Shown here one piece after another: positions 1 to 8,042 of a DNA stretch of 64,000 nucleotides. The stretch is from Rhizobium sp. TH135 (lineage in GTDB: Bacteria; Pseudomonadota; Alphaproteobacteria; Rhizobiales; Rhizobiaceae), in assembly GCF_002855515.1 (NCBI RefSeq), contig NZ_PKRP01000003.1, positions 434,001 through 498,000 on the forward strand, read 5' to 3'. Every line of letters begins with the position of its first letter. The stretch's first letter is position 1. The notes beneath the pieces were generated by a model, which saw only the letters and a list, made by a program, of their open reading frames with translations, did no database searches and was not told the DNA's origin. The position numbers and the translations under genes were made by a program.

Positions 1-177
1 ACCTTGACCGCAACCCAAGTCTCGGTCCTGCACCCCCGCTGCCAAGCCAAGGGCAACGACTGCTGCGAATGGACGATTACGGGTGCGACAGGGTCGCTGC
101 AGTCCGCCCGAATGTCTCGGAGAGCCGCAGCCGACCGACCGGATCGAGAAGATCGCCCGTCACAAGCGTCGAGATGA
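1..177 (+). CDS. C-terminal fragment of a possible V4R-like cysteine-containing domain protein (partial)
   Basis: An open frame enters from the left edge in frame 1 and stops at 175-177. The first thirty or so residues look protein-like. They carry HPRC, then AKGNDCCEW, resembling the C-x(5-7)-C-x-W end of 4-vinyl-reductase (V4R) type small-molecule-binding domains. After about residue 30 the translation turns Arg/Ala/Asp-rich and looks less genuine. The last 100 bp overlap the convergent monooxygenase gene, which is unusual. Either the gene really runs into its neighbour or a frameshift hides an earlier stop. The family call is weak because most of the protein lies outside the window. Confidence 0.35.
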   Translation, partial: TLTATQVSVLHPRCQAKGNDCCEWTITGATGSLQSARMSRRAAADRPDREDRPSQASR

Positions 178-1294
178 TGGATCGCACGCCTGGCAATGTC
201 GTGATGGGCGCGATCAGATGATCCCTAAGGGTAGGCAGCAGACGGCTGTCCGATTGGTAGAAGGGCGTCAGCACCCGACTGAGGAACTGGTAGCTGCGCA
301 CATGCATCTGTCTTTTCCGCAGATGCCGCGCGATCGCCGCGTCGACATTCTCTGCGTGGACGAGGGCCGAGGCGAGCGATGCAGCGTCGAGCAGCGCCAT
401 GTTCGCGCCTTGGCCGAGCTGAGGGCTTGTCGCATGCCAGGCATCACCGATCTTCAGCGCATGCCGCCCGATCACCGGCGGGCGGGTCTGGTGGCGATAG
501 CGCGCATGAATAGGTTCGGCGACAGCCGCTAGCGGAAGCGCATCGGGCCAGAGCTTGCCCACCGCCTCCAGCCACGCGTCGCGGCCAGCCTTGACCCATT
601 CGGGATGGTCAGCCGTGCGCAGGCTCCAGAAGAAGGTCGCCATGGCGGGTGCCCCTTCGCGAGTGGTCCCGACCGGCAGCACACCGGCCATGCATGAGGC
701 ACGGTCATAGCGCTGTTCGAGCAGGTTCTCCTGGAACGGCCCGCCATCGGGGAAGGGCACCGTTGCCCAGAGCGCGCCATAACTGAGTTCGCTATCCGGC
801 CGACTGCCGATCGGCGAATTGGCCCCCATGGCATCGATCACAAGGTCTGCTTGCGGTGAACGCGCACCATCCTGGAAGACGAGGCGGGCACGAGGCCCCG
901 GCTCAATACCGCTGATCCGCGCCGATGCCTCGAAAGTCACACCGGCTGCGCGCGCTGCCTCGAACAAGGTGTTGAACAGAGCCACCCGCTGGACAGCGAT
1001 CCCGAATTCGCCGGACCGGTAGCGCACGTCGAGCACTGGCTTGCCGCCGTCCTTCAACCGTCCGACCATCCGGTCGATGCGTCGCCCGCGTGCGGCAACC
1101 GGATCGAGCAGACCCATGGCCGCAAGAACCTGAGCTCCCGTCGGCTGCAGCACGAAGCCGGAGCCCACCGGACGGGGCGCATCCATCTGGTCGTAGAGTG
1201 TCACGGAGGCGCCGAACCGGGCGAGCATGGTGCCGAGAGCCAGTCCACCGACGCCAGCGCCTGCAATGGCCACATCAAGTCCAGTGAGCTTCAT
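77..1294 (-). CDS. FAD-dependent monooxygenase (PHBH/UbiH-type fold)
   Basis: A 405-residue flavoprotein of the aromatic-ring hydroxylase class, probably cytoplasmic; substrate unknown. The N-terminus has the FAD Rossmann motif GAGVGGLALG (about residues 11-20). The second FAD motif reads IGDAWHATSPQLGQGAN (about residues 280-297), where most relatives have GDAAH-x-P-x-G-Q-G, so the usual Ala-Ala is Ala-Trp here. Length matches the family. It starts 6 nt after the mazG stop and is probably the last gene of a leftward operon with mazG and a deaminase. The ATG at 1294 is the only sensible start before the Rossmann motif; no strong Shine-Dalgarno sequence is visible. It could act on a phenolic or heterocyclic substrate. 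Confidence 0.8.
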   Translation of the reverse strand: MKLTGLDVAIAGAGVGGLALGTMLARFGASVTLYDQMDAPRPVGSGFVLQPTGAQVLAAMGLLDPVAARGRRIDRMVGRLKDGGKPVLDVRYRSGEFGIAVQRVALFNTLFEAARAAGVTFEASARISGIEPGPRARLVFQDGARSPQADLVIDAMGANSPIGSRPDSELSYGALWATVPFPDGGPFQENLLEQRYDRASCMAGVLPVGTTREGAPAMATFFWSLRTADHPEWVKAGRDAWLEAVGKLWPDALPLAAVAEPIHARYRHQTRPPVIGRHALKIGDAWHATSPQLGQGANMALLDAASLASALVHAENVDAAIARHLRKRQMHVRSYQFLSRVLTPFYQSDSRLLPTLRDHLIAPITTLPGVRSIISTLVTGDLLDPVGRLRLSETFGRTAATLSHP

Positions 1295-1300
1295 GCTGGT

Positions 1301-2134
1301 TCAACCAATTTGCCGCTGGATGCTTTTTGCTGCCTGCCACAGCTCCTCCATGCGTTCCAAGGAAGCATCGACCAACGTCTCACCTGATGCCTGAAGAGAC
1401 GTTTCTATATGTCTGAATCGATTGCGGAACTTTGTATTCGTTCCGCGCAGTGCCTGTTCCGGCTCCGCACCCACATGCCGGCCGATATTGACCAATGCGA
1501 AGATCAGATCGCCGAGCTCGTCCTTGACCTTGTCAGGCTTGTTTTCGGCCAGCGCCTCGCGCAATTCGCCGATCTCCTCCTCGACCTTGTCGAGAATGGG
1601 GGCAGCCTCCGACCAGTCGAAGCCGACCTTGGCCGCACGCTCCTGCAGCTTCAAAGCTTCTGTGAGTGCCGGAAAGGAGCGCTGCACCGAGCCGAGATAG
1701 CCGGTATCAGGATCATCAGCCGAGCCGCGGGCCGCGCGCCTTGCGAGACGTTCCGCCTTCTCCTGTTGCTTGATCATGTCCCACTGTGCCTTCACCGCCT
1801 CCGGCGTATCGGCATCGGATCGCGCAAACACATGCGGATGCCGCCGGATCATCTTGCGTGTGATGGCTTCGACGACGTCGCCGAAATTGAACTGTCCGGA
1901 CTCCTCGGCAATCCGTGCGTGGAAGACCACCTGCAGCAAAAGATCGCCCAGCTCCTCGCAGAGATCATCCGGATCCTTGCGCTCGATCGCATCCGCCACT
2001 TCATAGGCTTCCTCGATCGTGTAGGGTTTGATCGTCTCGAATGTCTGGACGATGTCCCAGGGGCAACCCGTTTCGGGCTGGCGCAACGCCGCCATGATCT
2101 CGAGCAGGCGATTGATATCGGTCGAGGCTTCCAT
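1301..2134 (-). CDS. mazG: Nucleoside triphosphate pyrophosphohydrolase MazG
   Basis: MazG hydrolyses (d)NTPs to the monophosphate plus pyrophosphate, which removes non-canonical nucleotides and can affect ppGpp levels. The 277-residue protein has the two tandem MazG domains of the long (E. coli-type) form. The first carries GCPWD, YTIEEAYEV and CEELGDLL (about residues 23-70). The second carries KVEEEIGELREAL and DELGDLIFALVN (about 185-220). The acidic EExxE/ExxD residues that bind Mg2+ are present in both repeats. The gene follows the deaminase after 20 nt and precedes the monooxygenase by 6 nt, so the three are probably co-transcribed. The two nucleotide-acting members suggest nucleotide-pool sanitation, which is inference. 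Confidence 0.93.
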   Translation of the reverse strand: MEASTDINRLLEIMAALRQPETGCPWDIVQTFETIKPYTIEEAYEVADAIERKDPDDLCEELGDLLLQVVFHARIAEESGQFNFGDVVEAITRKMIRRHPHVFARSDADTPEAVKAQWDMIKQQEKAERLARRAARGSADDPDTGYLGSVQRSFPALTEALKLQERAAKVGFDWSEAAPILDKVEEEIGELREALAENKPDKVKDELGDLIFALVNIGRHVGAEPEQALRGTNTKFRNRFRHIETSLQASGETLVDASLERMEELWQAAKSIQRQIG

Positions 2135-2154
2135 TGTAATCCCGTGTGGCTCGC

Positions 2155-2742
2155 TCAGTTGAGCGGAATGTCGTTGTCGCCCTTGGACGACTGATAGCTC
2201 TCCGACAACCGGTCATATTCCGCCTTGATCCGGCTCGCCTGTTCGAAAAGGGCAGGCCGATCGGCGTCGCTGGCAGAGGCCACCATCTCGATCATCGCAT
2301 GGCTCAGCCAGAAGGCGTTCTGCCGGCGATAGCCACCTGGCTCCAGGCCGAAGACTTCCTTGAGGATCTTCAGATCGTGGGGGATCGCAAAAGCGTCACG
2401 GCTGTCTTCATGGCTGAAGAAATAGTAGAAATTGTCAAAACCTGCCCAGGTGATCGCCGACATGCACATCGTGCAGGGTTCATGCGTCGACAGGAAAATC
2501 AGGTCCTTGGTATTGGGCCGCTCGCCCTGTTCGTAGAAGCGTTTTAGCGTATGCACCTCGCCATGCCAGAGCGGATTTTCGAGCTCGTTGTTCGTCTCCG
2601 CCAGCACGAGCGAAAGATCCGACTTGCGCAGGATGGCCGCGCCGAACACCTTGTTGCCGGCGGCAACGCCACGGGCGGTCAGGGGAAGAATGTCGTGTTC
2701 GATCACGTCGAGAAGCCGACGGGTAAGTTCTGGTGTGGTCAA
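2155..2742 (-). CDS. Zinc-dependent nucleoside/nucleobase deaminase (CDA fold)
   Basis: A 195-residue member of the cytidine/deoxycytidylate deaminase superfamily. The catalytic zinc site is visible: HGEVHTL supplies the His and the proton-shuttling Glu, and EPCTMC supplies the PCxxC cysteines. Upstream of these is the usual substrate-loop region (GNKVFGAAIL, NNELENP). No ATG lies near the N-terminus of the domain. I chose the TTG at 2740-2742 because it has a GGAG about 9 nt upstream and sits just before the first helix. The reading frame stays open to 3201, but that extension overlaps the divergent cysG gene and looks non-coding. The substrate cannot be told from sequence; guanine, cytosine or a modified base are possible. 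Confidence 0.78.
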   Translation of the reverse strand: MTTPELTRRLLDVIEHDILPLTARGVAAGNKVFGAAILRKSDLSLVLAETNNELENPLWHGEVHTLKRFYEQGERPNTKDLIFLSTHEPCTMCMSAITWAGFDNFYYFFSHEDSRDAFAIPHDLKILKEVFGLEPGGYRRQNAFWLSHAMIEMVASASDADRPALFEQASRIKAEYDRLSESYQSSKGDNDIPLN

Positions 2743-3012
2743 GGTGGCGCGCTCCGCAGTCTTGTGCAATGCGATCCTAGCGCTTGCACAGGAGCCGCCG
2801 AAAGGGAAATGATGCTCTGTCTCCAACTTTTTGGCCCGCTTGATGGCTCTAGCCCGGGCGAGCGATCCGTATGAGCGAAACTCGGTGCATTTTGCTCGCA
2901 ACGGCGGAGGCACTAGGACAGAAATACGCAAGGTGCTGAGCGAAGGAATTTCTGTTTCTTCAATTGTTAAAGACAAAACGCGATAGTGCAGCACTCTGGC
3001 AGCGGATGATTC

Positions 3013-4455
3013 ATGGCACAGCAGGACAAACAGCTTTCGGTCTTTCCGGCTTTCTTCAAAGTCGAGAATGAGGTCACCGCCGTTTTCGGAAACGGCAACG
3101 AGGCCTATGCGAAGGCGCGCCTGCTGAAAAATACCGAAGCCCGCATCGTTGCCTACACCGATGCCCCAGAAGAGGATTACGCCGCCTTCCTCGCCCAGCA
3201 CGGCATCGAACAGGTAGCTTTGCCCTTCGAGCCCTCCCAGGTGGATGGCGCGCGCCTAGTGTTTGCCGCGACGGGTGAGGGCGCTCTCGACCGCGAGATC
3301 GTGGCCGCCGCCCGCGCCGCCCGTATTCCGGCCAATGCAGTCGATCAGCCCGATTATTGTGATTTCTACACGCCAGCCCTCGTCAACCGCGCCCCGATTG
3401 CCGTTGCGATCGGCACGGAGGGTGTCGGCCCGGTGCTCGCGCAGATGATCCGCGCCGACATCGACCGTCTCCTGCCGCGTTCGCTCGGCAAGCTCGGCCG
3501 TCTCGCCAATTCCTATCGCCGCGCCGTCGACCGCCTCGTGCCCCGTGGAGCGCCGCGCCGGCTGTTCTGGCGCGATTTCTTCAAGGGCAAGGTCGCAGAC
3601 CACGTTGAAGCCGATGAGATTAGCCTCGCCCGGCGCGAAGCAACCCGCATCCTCAAGGGCGTTGCCGCTGACCGTGTGGAAGGCCGCGTGTTTCTTGTCG
3701 GTGCCGGCCCAGGCGCCGAGGATCTGCTGACGCTGCGCGCCCACCGCCTGATGATGGAATGTGACGTCATCGTCTACGATGCACTGGTGCCCCGCGAAGT
3801 CGTCGACATGGGCCGCCGCGATGCCGAGCGCATTCCGGTCGGCAAGCGCAAGGGCTGCCACTCGAAGTCTCAAAGCGAGATCAACGCGCTCCTCGTCGAA
3901 CTCGGCCATGCCGGTAAACGCGTCGTGCGTCTGAAGTCGGGCGATCCACTGGTCTTCGGCCGTGCAGGCGAGGAAATGGCTGCCCTTCGTGACGCAGGCA
4001 TCGCCTATGAGATCGTGCCGGGCGTCACGTCGGCGCTGGCCGCCGCCGCCGATTTCGAACTGCCACTGACGCTGCGCGGCGTCTCTTCGTCGCTGGTCTT
4101 CACCACCGGCCACGATCTTCAGGGTAATGTGCTGCCGGATTGGGCGCGTCTCGCACTGTCGGGTGCCACCGTCGCCGTATATATGGGCCGCACGGTTGCC
4201 GCCTCCGTCGCTGAGCGCCTGATGGCTGGCGGCCTGGCCGAGGACACGACGGTCGCCGTCGTCGAGAATGCCGGCCGCCGTGACAGCCGCCTGCTGCATG
4301 GCACATTGAAGGAATTGCCAGGCCTGGAAGCTCGCACAGAGCTATCAGGTCCGGTCATGGTCATCATCGGCGACGCAGTCGCCGGCGCCGATTTCAGCCG
4401 TTCCGAGCCGCTTGGCGCGCTTGTCTCGGCCGAACCGCAACTTGCAAGGATTTGA
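3013..4455 (+). CDS. cysG: Siroheme synthase CysG (uroporphyrinogen-III methyltransferase / precorrin-2 dehydrogenase / ferrochelatase)
   Basis: A 480-residue trifunctional enzyme that makes siroheme from uroporphyrinogen III, the cofactor of the sulfite reductase two genes downstream. Residues about 1-115 form the NAD-dependent precorrin-2 dehydrogenase/ferrochelatase domain, with FGNGNEAYAKARLL as the nucleotide-binding loop. Residues about 116-210 form the dimerisation part. Residues about 225-465 form the SAM-dependent methyltransferase, with FLVGAGPGAEDLLT, IVYDALV, RLKSGDPLVFGRAGEE and VPGVTSALAA. Length and domain order are normal for CysG. It is the first gene of a rightward operon; its stop lies 2 nt before the DUF2849 start. 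The 270 bp between it and the divergent deaminase should hold the promoter, but I see no definite regulator site. Confidence 0.95.
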   Translation: MAQQDKQLSVFPAFFKVENEVTAVFGNGNEAYAKARLLKNTEARIVAYTDAPEEDYAAFLAQHGIEQVALPFEPSQVDGARLVFAATGEGALDREIVAAARAARIPANAVDQPDYCDFYTPALVNRAPIAVAIGTEGVGPVLAQMIRADIDRLLPRSLGKLGRLANSYRRAVDRLVPRGAPRRLFWRDFFKGKVADHVEADEISLARREATRILKGVAADRVEGRVFLVGAGPGAEDLLTLRAHRLMMECDVIVYDALVPREVVDMGRRDAERIPVGKRKGCHSKSQSEINALLVELGHAGKRVVRLKSGDPLVFGRAGEEMAALRDAGIAYEIVPGVTSALAAAADFELPLTLRGVSSSLVFTTGHDLQGNVLPDWARLALSGATVAVYMGRTVAASVAERLMAGGLAEDTTVAVVENAGRRDSRLLHGTLKELPGLEARTELSGPVMVIIGDAVAGADFSRSEPLGALVSAEPQLARI

Positions 4456-4457
4456 GG

Positions 4458-4772
4458 ATGGTAGACAAGGTTCTCACAGCAAACCGCCTGACCGACGGCA
4501 TCGCCGTATGGCTGGACGCCAATGGCCAGTGGACCGAGCGTCTGCAGGAAGCCTTTGTCGCGCGCCATGCTGAGGCGGTCGATGCCCTCGAAGCCGCCGG
4601 CAAGCAGGCCTTTGCCAGCAATCTCGTGGTCGATGTCAACGTCATCGAGATCGAGGAAAAGGATGGCAAGCTGCGTCCGCTGCGCCTTCGCGAGCGTATC
4701 CGGGCCGAAGGTCCGACCATTGCATATGCGGAAGGGCATGGTTATGCCGACCCTGCATTCATCGCGGCTTGA
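4458..4772 (+). CDS. DUF2849 domain protein of the sulfite-reduction operon
   Basis: A 104-residue soluble protein of the DUF2849 family, which in alphaproteobacteria is regularly found between cysG and the sulfite reductase gene. It begins MVDKVLTANRLTDG and has a central ASNLVVDVNVIEIEEKDGKL stretch; there are no cysteines, membrane segments or signal peptide. The ATG at 4458 follows the GAGG of the cysG stop region, giving translational coupling with a 2-nt gap. Its function is not established. Position suggests a helper in siroheme insertion, electron delivery or assembly of CysI (inference). An alternative TTG start at 4452 would overlap cysG by 4 nt. Confidence 0.85.
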   Translation: MVDKVLTANRLTDGIAVWLDANGQWTERLQEAFVARHAEAVDALEAAGKQAFASNLVVDVNVIEIEEKDGKLRPLRLRERIRAEGPTIAYAEGHGYADPAFIAA

Positions 4773-4787
4773 GGCCTGAGGTAAGAC

Positions 4788-6461
4788 ATGTATCGTTATG
4801 ACGAATTCGACCACGCTTTTGTGTCGGCGCGCGTAGAACAGTTCCGCGACCAGGTGGCCCGCCGCCTGTCGGGTGAACTGGCGGAAGATGCTTTCAAGCC
4901 GCTGCGCCTCATGAACGGCGTCTATCTCCAGCTTCACGCCTACATGCTGCGCGTCGCCATTCCCTATGGCACGTTGAATTCCAAGCAGATGCGCATGCTG
5001 GCGCATATCGCCCGTAAATATGACCGTGGTTATGGTCACTTCACCACCCGCCAGAACATCCAGTACAACTGGCCGAAGCTCTCGGACACGCCGGCTATCC
5101 TGGAAGATCTCGCAAGCGTCGAGATGCACGCCATCCAGACCTCCGGCAACTGCATCCGTAACGTGACCGCCGACCATTTCGCCGGCGCTGCCGCCGATGA
5201 AGTCGCCGATCCGCGCCCCTATGCCGAGATCCTGCGCCAGTGGTCCTCGCTGCATCCGGAATTCTCCTTCCTGCCGCGCAAATTCAAGATTGCCGTTACA
5301 GGCGCGGAAAAGGATCGTGCCGCAATCCAGGTGCACGACATCGGCCTCCAGCTGAAGAAGAACGAGGCCGGCGAACTCGGCTTTGCCGTCTATGTCGGCG
5401 GTGGCCAGGGCCGCACGCCGCTGATCGCCAAGAAGATCCGCGACTTCCTGCCCGAGGAAGATCTGCTGACCTACATCACCGCGATCGTGCGCGTGTACAA
5501 CCTGCATGGCCGTCGCGACAACAAGTACAAGGCGCGCATCAAGATCCTCGTCCACGAGACCGGTGTCGAAGAACTGACGCGTCAGGTGGACGCTGAATTC
5601 GCCGAAATCCAGGACAGCGAACTGAAGTTGCCGGAAGGCGATATCCGTGCAATCGAAACCTATTTCGCCCCTCCGGAACTCACTGCTCGCCCGGACGGCT
5701 GGGAAGCGCTTGCCCGTGCCCAGAAAGCCGATCCGGCTTTCGGTTCCTGGGTCCGCCACAATGTTCAGGAACACCGCCACCCCGACCACGCTATGGTGAC
5801 CATCTCGCTGAAGCCGATCGGCGGCACGCCGGGCGACGCTTCGGATGCACAGATGGATCTGGTAGCCGATCTCGCCGAGCGCTACGCCTTCGACGAGATC
5901 CGCGTCAGCCACGAGCAGAACCTTATCCTGCCACATGTCGCCAAGGGCGATCTCTATCCGCTTTATCAGGCGCTGGAGAAGGCAGGCTTGGCGACCGCCA
6001 ATTCCAACCTGATCACCGACATGATCGCCTGTCCCGGCCTGGACTACTGCGCGCTCGCCAATGCGCGCTCCATTCCGGTCGCCCAAGCCATCTCGGAGCG
6101 CTTCGGCTCCCAGGCCCGCCAGGAAGAGATCGGTGAGCTCAAGATCAAGATCTCCGGCTGTATCAATGCCTGCGGCCACCACCATGTCGGCCATATCGGC
6201 CTGCTGGGTGTCGAGAAGAAGGGTGCCGAGCTCTACCAAATCACGCTGGGCGGTTCCGGCGACGAGAACTCCTCGATCGGTGAAATCATTGGTCGCGGTT
6301 TCGAGCCGGAAAAGGTGACCGACGCCGTCGAGACGATCGTCAATACCTATCTCGGCCTGCGCCTCGAACCCAAGGAAACCTTCCTCGAGGCCTATCGCCG
6401 CGTCGGCCCGAAGCCCTTCAAGGATGCGCTCTACGGCAACGCCGCCGTCGAAGCCGCCTGA
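4788..6461 (+). CDS. cysI: Sulfite reductase hemoprotein (nitrite/sulfite reductase, siroheme/4Fe-4S)
   Basis: A 557-residue enzyme reducing sulfite to sulfide by six electrons in assimilatory sulfur metabolism. The siroheme-[4Fe-4S] ligands are visible as C-x5-C (Cys415 and Cys421, in CPGLDYC) and C-x3-C (Cys458 and Cys462, in SGCINAC). The siroheme-contacting stretches GHFTTRQNIQYNW (about residues 83-95) and TSGNCIRNVTAD are also present. It has the two-fold repeat of ferredoxin-like and catalytic halves. It starts 15 nt after DUF2849 with a GAGG just upstream. No flavoprotein subunit (CysJ) is nearby, so the electron donor is probably ferredoxin; the fpr gene downstream could supply it (inference). 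Nitrite reduction cannot be excluded, but the cysG/DUF934 context favours sulfite. Confidence 0.93.
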   Translation: MYRYDEFDHAFVSARVEQFRDQVARRLSGELAEDAFKPLRLMNGVYLQLHAYMLRVAIPYGTLNSKQMRMLAHIARKYDRGYGHFTTRQNIQYNWPKLSDTPAILEDLASVEMHAIQTSGNCIRNVTADHFAGAAADEVADPRPYAEILRQWSSLHPEFSFLPRKFKIAVTGAEKDRAAIQVHDIGLQLKKNEAGELGFAVYVGGGQGRTPLIAKKIRDFLPEEDLLTYITAIVRVYNLHGRRDNKYKARIKILVHETGVEELTRQVDAEFAEIQDSELKLPEGDIRAIETYFAPPELTARPDGWEALARAQKADPAFGSWVRHNVQEHRHPDHAMVTISLKPIGGTPGDASDAQMDLVADLAERYAFDEIRVSHEQNLILPHVAKGDLYPLYQALEKAGLATANSNLITDMIACPGLDYCALANARSIPVAQAISERFGSQARQEEIGELKIKISGCINACGHHHVGHIGLLGVEKKGAELYQITLGGSGDENSSIGEIIGRGFEPEKVTDAVETIVNTYLGLRLEPKETFLEAYRRVGPKPFKDALYGNAAVEAA

Positions 6462-6474
6462 GACTGGAAAGCAC

Positions 6475-6987
6475 ATGACCAAGATCTGGAAAGAAACCGG
6501 TTTCGTCGAAGGCGACATCTGGGTGACCGAGACGGAAGAGCGCAAAGCAGGCGAGGGCGAACAAGCCCTACTGCCGCTCGAAGCCTTCCTAGAAGCGGTC
6601 GCTGAAACCAATGACGTCGGCCTCGGCGTCTTCATCGCGCCCGCCGATGACGTGAAGAAGCTGGAACCATATCTCGACCGCATCGCGCTGATCGCCGTCG
6701 CTTTCCCGGCCTTCAACGATGGCCGTGGCTTCAGCCATGCAACGCTGCTCCGCGAACGGCTGGGCTATGCGGGCGAGCTTCGTGCCGTCGGCGACGTGCT
6801 GATCGACCAGGTGCCGCTGATGCTGCGCACCGGCTTCGACAGCTTCGCGGTCACCAATGCGGTTGCCCAGCGCAGGCTTGCCGAAAACTGTCTCACGGGC
6901 GTTGCCCAGCGCTACCAGCCGACCGCTCGGGATTCCGAGGCAGTTGGTGGTTTCAGCTGGCGTCGTCTTGGCTCCACCGGCGCCTGA
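6475..6987 (+). CDS. DUF934 domain protein, oxidoreductase-associated
   Basis: A 170-residue soluble protein of the DUF934 family, found next to assimilatory sulfite reductase or APS/PAPS reductase genes in many proteobacteria. Recognisable blocks are LEAFLEA, IALIAVAFPAFNDGRGFSHA and LRERLGYAGELRAVGDVLIDQ, followed by an Arg-rich C-terminus near TARDSEAVGG. It has a single Cys and no membrane segment. The ATG at 6475 has AAAGCAC upstream and is 13 nt after the cysI stop. It is the last gene of the cysG-DUF2849-cysI-DUF934 set. The function is unknown; the partnership with CysI is strong but only contextual. The cysH reductase often found beside DUF934 is not in this window. Confidence 0.85.
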   Translation: MTKIWKETGFVEGDIWVTETEERKAGEGEQALLPLEAFLEAVAETNDVGLGVFIAPADDVKKLEPYLDRIALIAVAFPAFNDGRGFSHATLLRERLGYAGELRAVGDVLIDQVPLMLRTGFDSFAVTNAVAQRRLAENCLTGVAQRYQPTARDSEAVGGFSWRRLGSTGA

Positions 6988-7157
6988 GACTTATAAAAAT
7001 CGCTATGTAAGGGCGGCGAATTGACCTCGGTCAAGGATGCCGCCTTCGCTTTAATGGATATCTCGGCTGCGAAATCTGCATGCCGGCTGAATTGTGGAAT
7101 GGGACGGTCTGAATTATAGGCTCTTCCCAATCGACAGAACGATAGGACCGACAGCCT

Positions 7158-7970
7158 ATGAATGCTCCTGTGAAGACCGACAATGCCGAACTGATCGTGC
7201 CCGAAGGCGTATTCGCCGAGACGGTGCTGAGCGTCACGCATTACACTGACCATCTCTTCCGCTTCCGCATGACGCGACCGGCCGGCTTCCGTTTCCGTTC
7301 GGGCGAATTCGCCATGATCGGCCTGATGGTCGAGGGCAAGCCGATCTACCGCGCCTACTCGATCGCAAGCCCGTCCTGGGATGAAGAACTCGAATTCTTC
7401 TCGATCAAGGTGCCGAACGGTCCGCTCACCCAGCACCTGCAGCGCATCCAGCCGGGTGACAAGGTGCTGATGCGCAAGAAGCCGACCGGCACGCTGGTGC
7501 TCGACGCGCTCACCCCCGGCAAGCGCCTCTACATGTTCTCGACCGGCACCGGCATCGCGCCTTTCGCGAGCCTGATCCGCGATCCCGAGACCTATGAGAA
7601 GTTCGAGGAAGTCATCCTCACCCATACCAGCCGCGACGTCGCCGAACTGAAATACGGCTTTGACCTCGTGGAGGAGATCAAGAACCACGAGTTCCTCGCC
7701 GAGCTCGTCGGCGACAAGCTCAAGCACTATGCGACGGTCACCCGTGAAGACTATCCCTTCCAGGGCCGCATCACGGACCTGATCGCAAACGGCAAGATGT
7801 TCACCGATCTCGGTGTTCCCCCGCTCGATCCCGCGATCGATCGCGGCATGATCTGCGGCTCGACCGCCATGCTGAAGGACACCAAGGAACTTTTGGAAAA
7901 GGCCGGCCTCACCGAAGGCGCCAACAACAAGCCGGCCGAATTCGTCATCGAACGCGCCTTCGTCGGCTGA
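7158..7970 (+). CDS. fpr: Ferredoxin/flavodoxin-NADP+ reductase
   Basis: A 270-residue bacterial class-I FPR that moves electrons between NADPH and ferredoxin or flavodoxin. The FAD-binding signature RAYSIASP is at about residues 66-73. The NADP-binding loop STGTGIAPFASLI is at about 130-142, and the C-terminus ends in the short -FVG form typical of bacterial FPRs, which stacks on FAD. It lies 170 bp after DUF934 and so probably has its own promoter; that gap contains a GGCGGC...GCCGCC stem around 7010-7045. It is followed by a strong terminator. The placement after the sulfite reductase genes suggests, but does not prove, that it feeds electrons to CysI. In related bacteria fpr is often induced by oxidative stress. 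Confidence 0.93.
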   Translation: MNAPVKTDNAELIVPEGVFAETVLSVTHYTDHLFRFRMTRPAGFRFRSGEFAMIGLMVEGKPIYRAYSIASPSWDEELEFFSIKVPNGPLTQHLQRIQPGDKVLMRKKPTGTLVLDALTPGKRLYMFSTGTGIAPFASLIRDPETYEKFEEVILTHTSRDVAELKYGFDLVEEIKNHEFLAELVGDKLKHYATVTREDYPFQGRITDLIANGKMFTDLGVPPLDPAIDRGMICGSTAMLKDTKELLEKAGLTEGANNKPAEFVIERAFVG

Positions 7971-7994
7971 TCGTTTATCGCATTCCGGAATCAG

Positions 7995-8021
7995 AAAGGG
8001 CGCCCTCGGGCGCCCTTTTTC
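7995..8021 (+). terminator. Rho-independent terminator after fpr
   Basis: A 10-bp perfect stem (AAAGGGCGCC pairing with GGCGCCCTTT) with a CTCG loop, followed by a short T run, 24 nt after the fpr stop. It faces the convergent bmt gene, whose stop is at 8043, and may work in both directions because the left arm begins with AAA. Confidence 0.85.
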
Positions 8022-8042
8022 GTTATGGCTCTCTGGTGGAGA

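Noticed and set aside
2743..3201. N-terminal extension of the deaminase to 348 residues
   Set aside because: The extra residues overlap the divergent cysG gene, show no conservation pattern and follow no ribosome-binding site; the TTG at 2742 fits the family length.
4119..6716. Very long open frame (865 codons) on the minus strand opposite cysG-cysI
   Set aside because: It is the antisense shadow of high-GC coding sequence; no domain, no start signal, and the plus strand carries well-identified enzymes in the same place.
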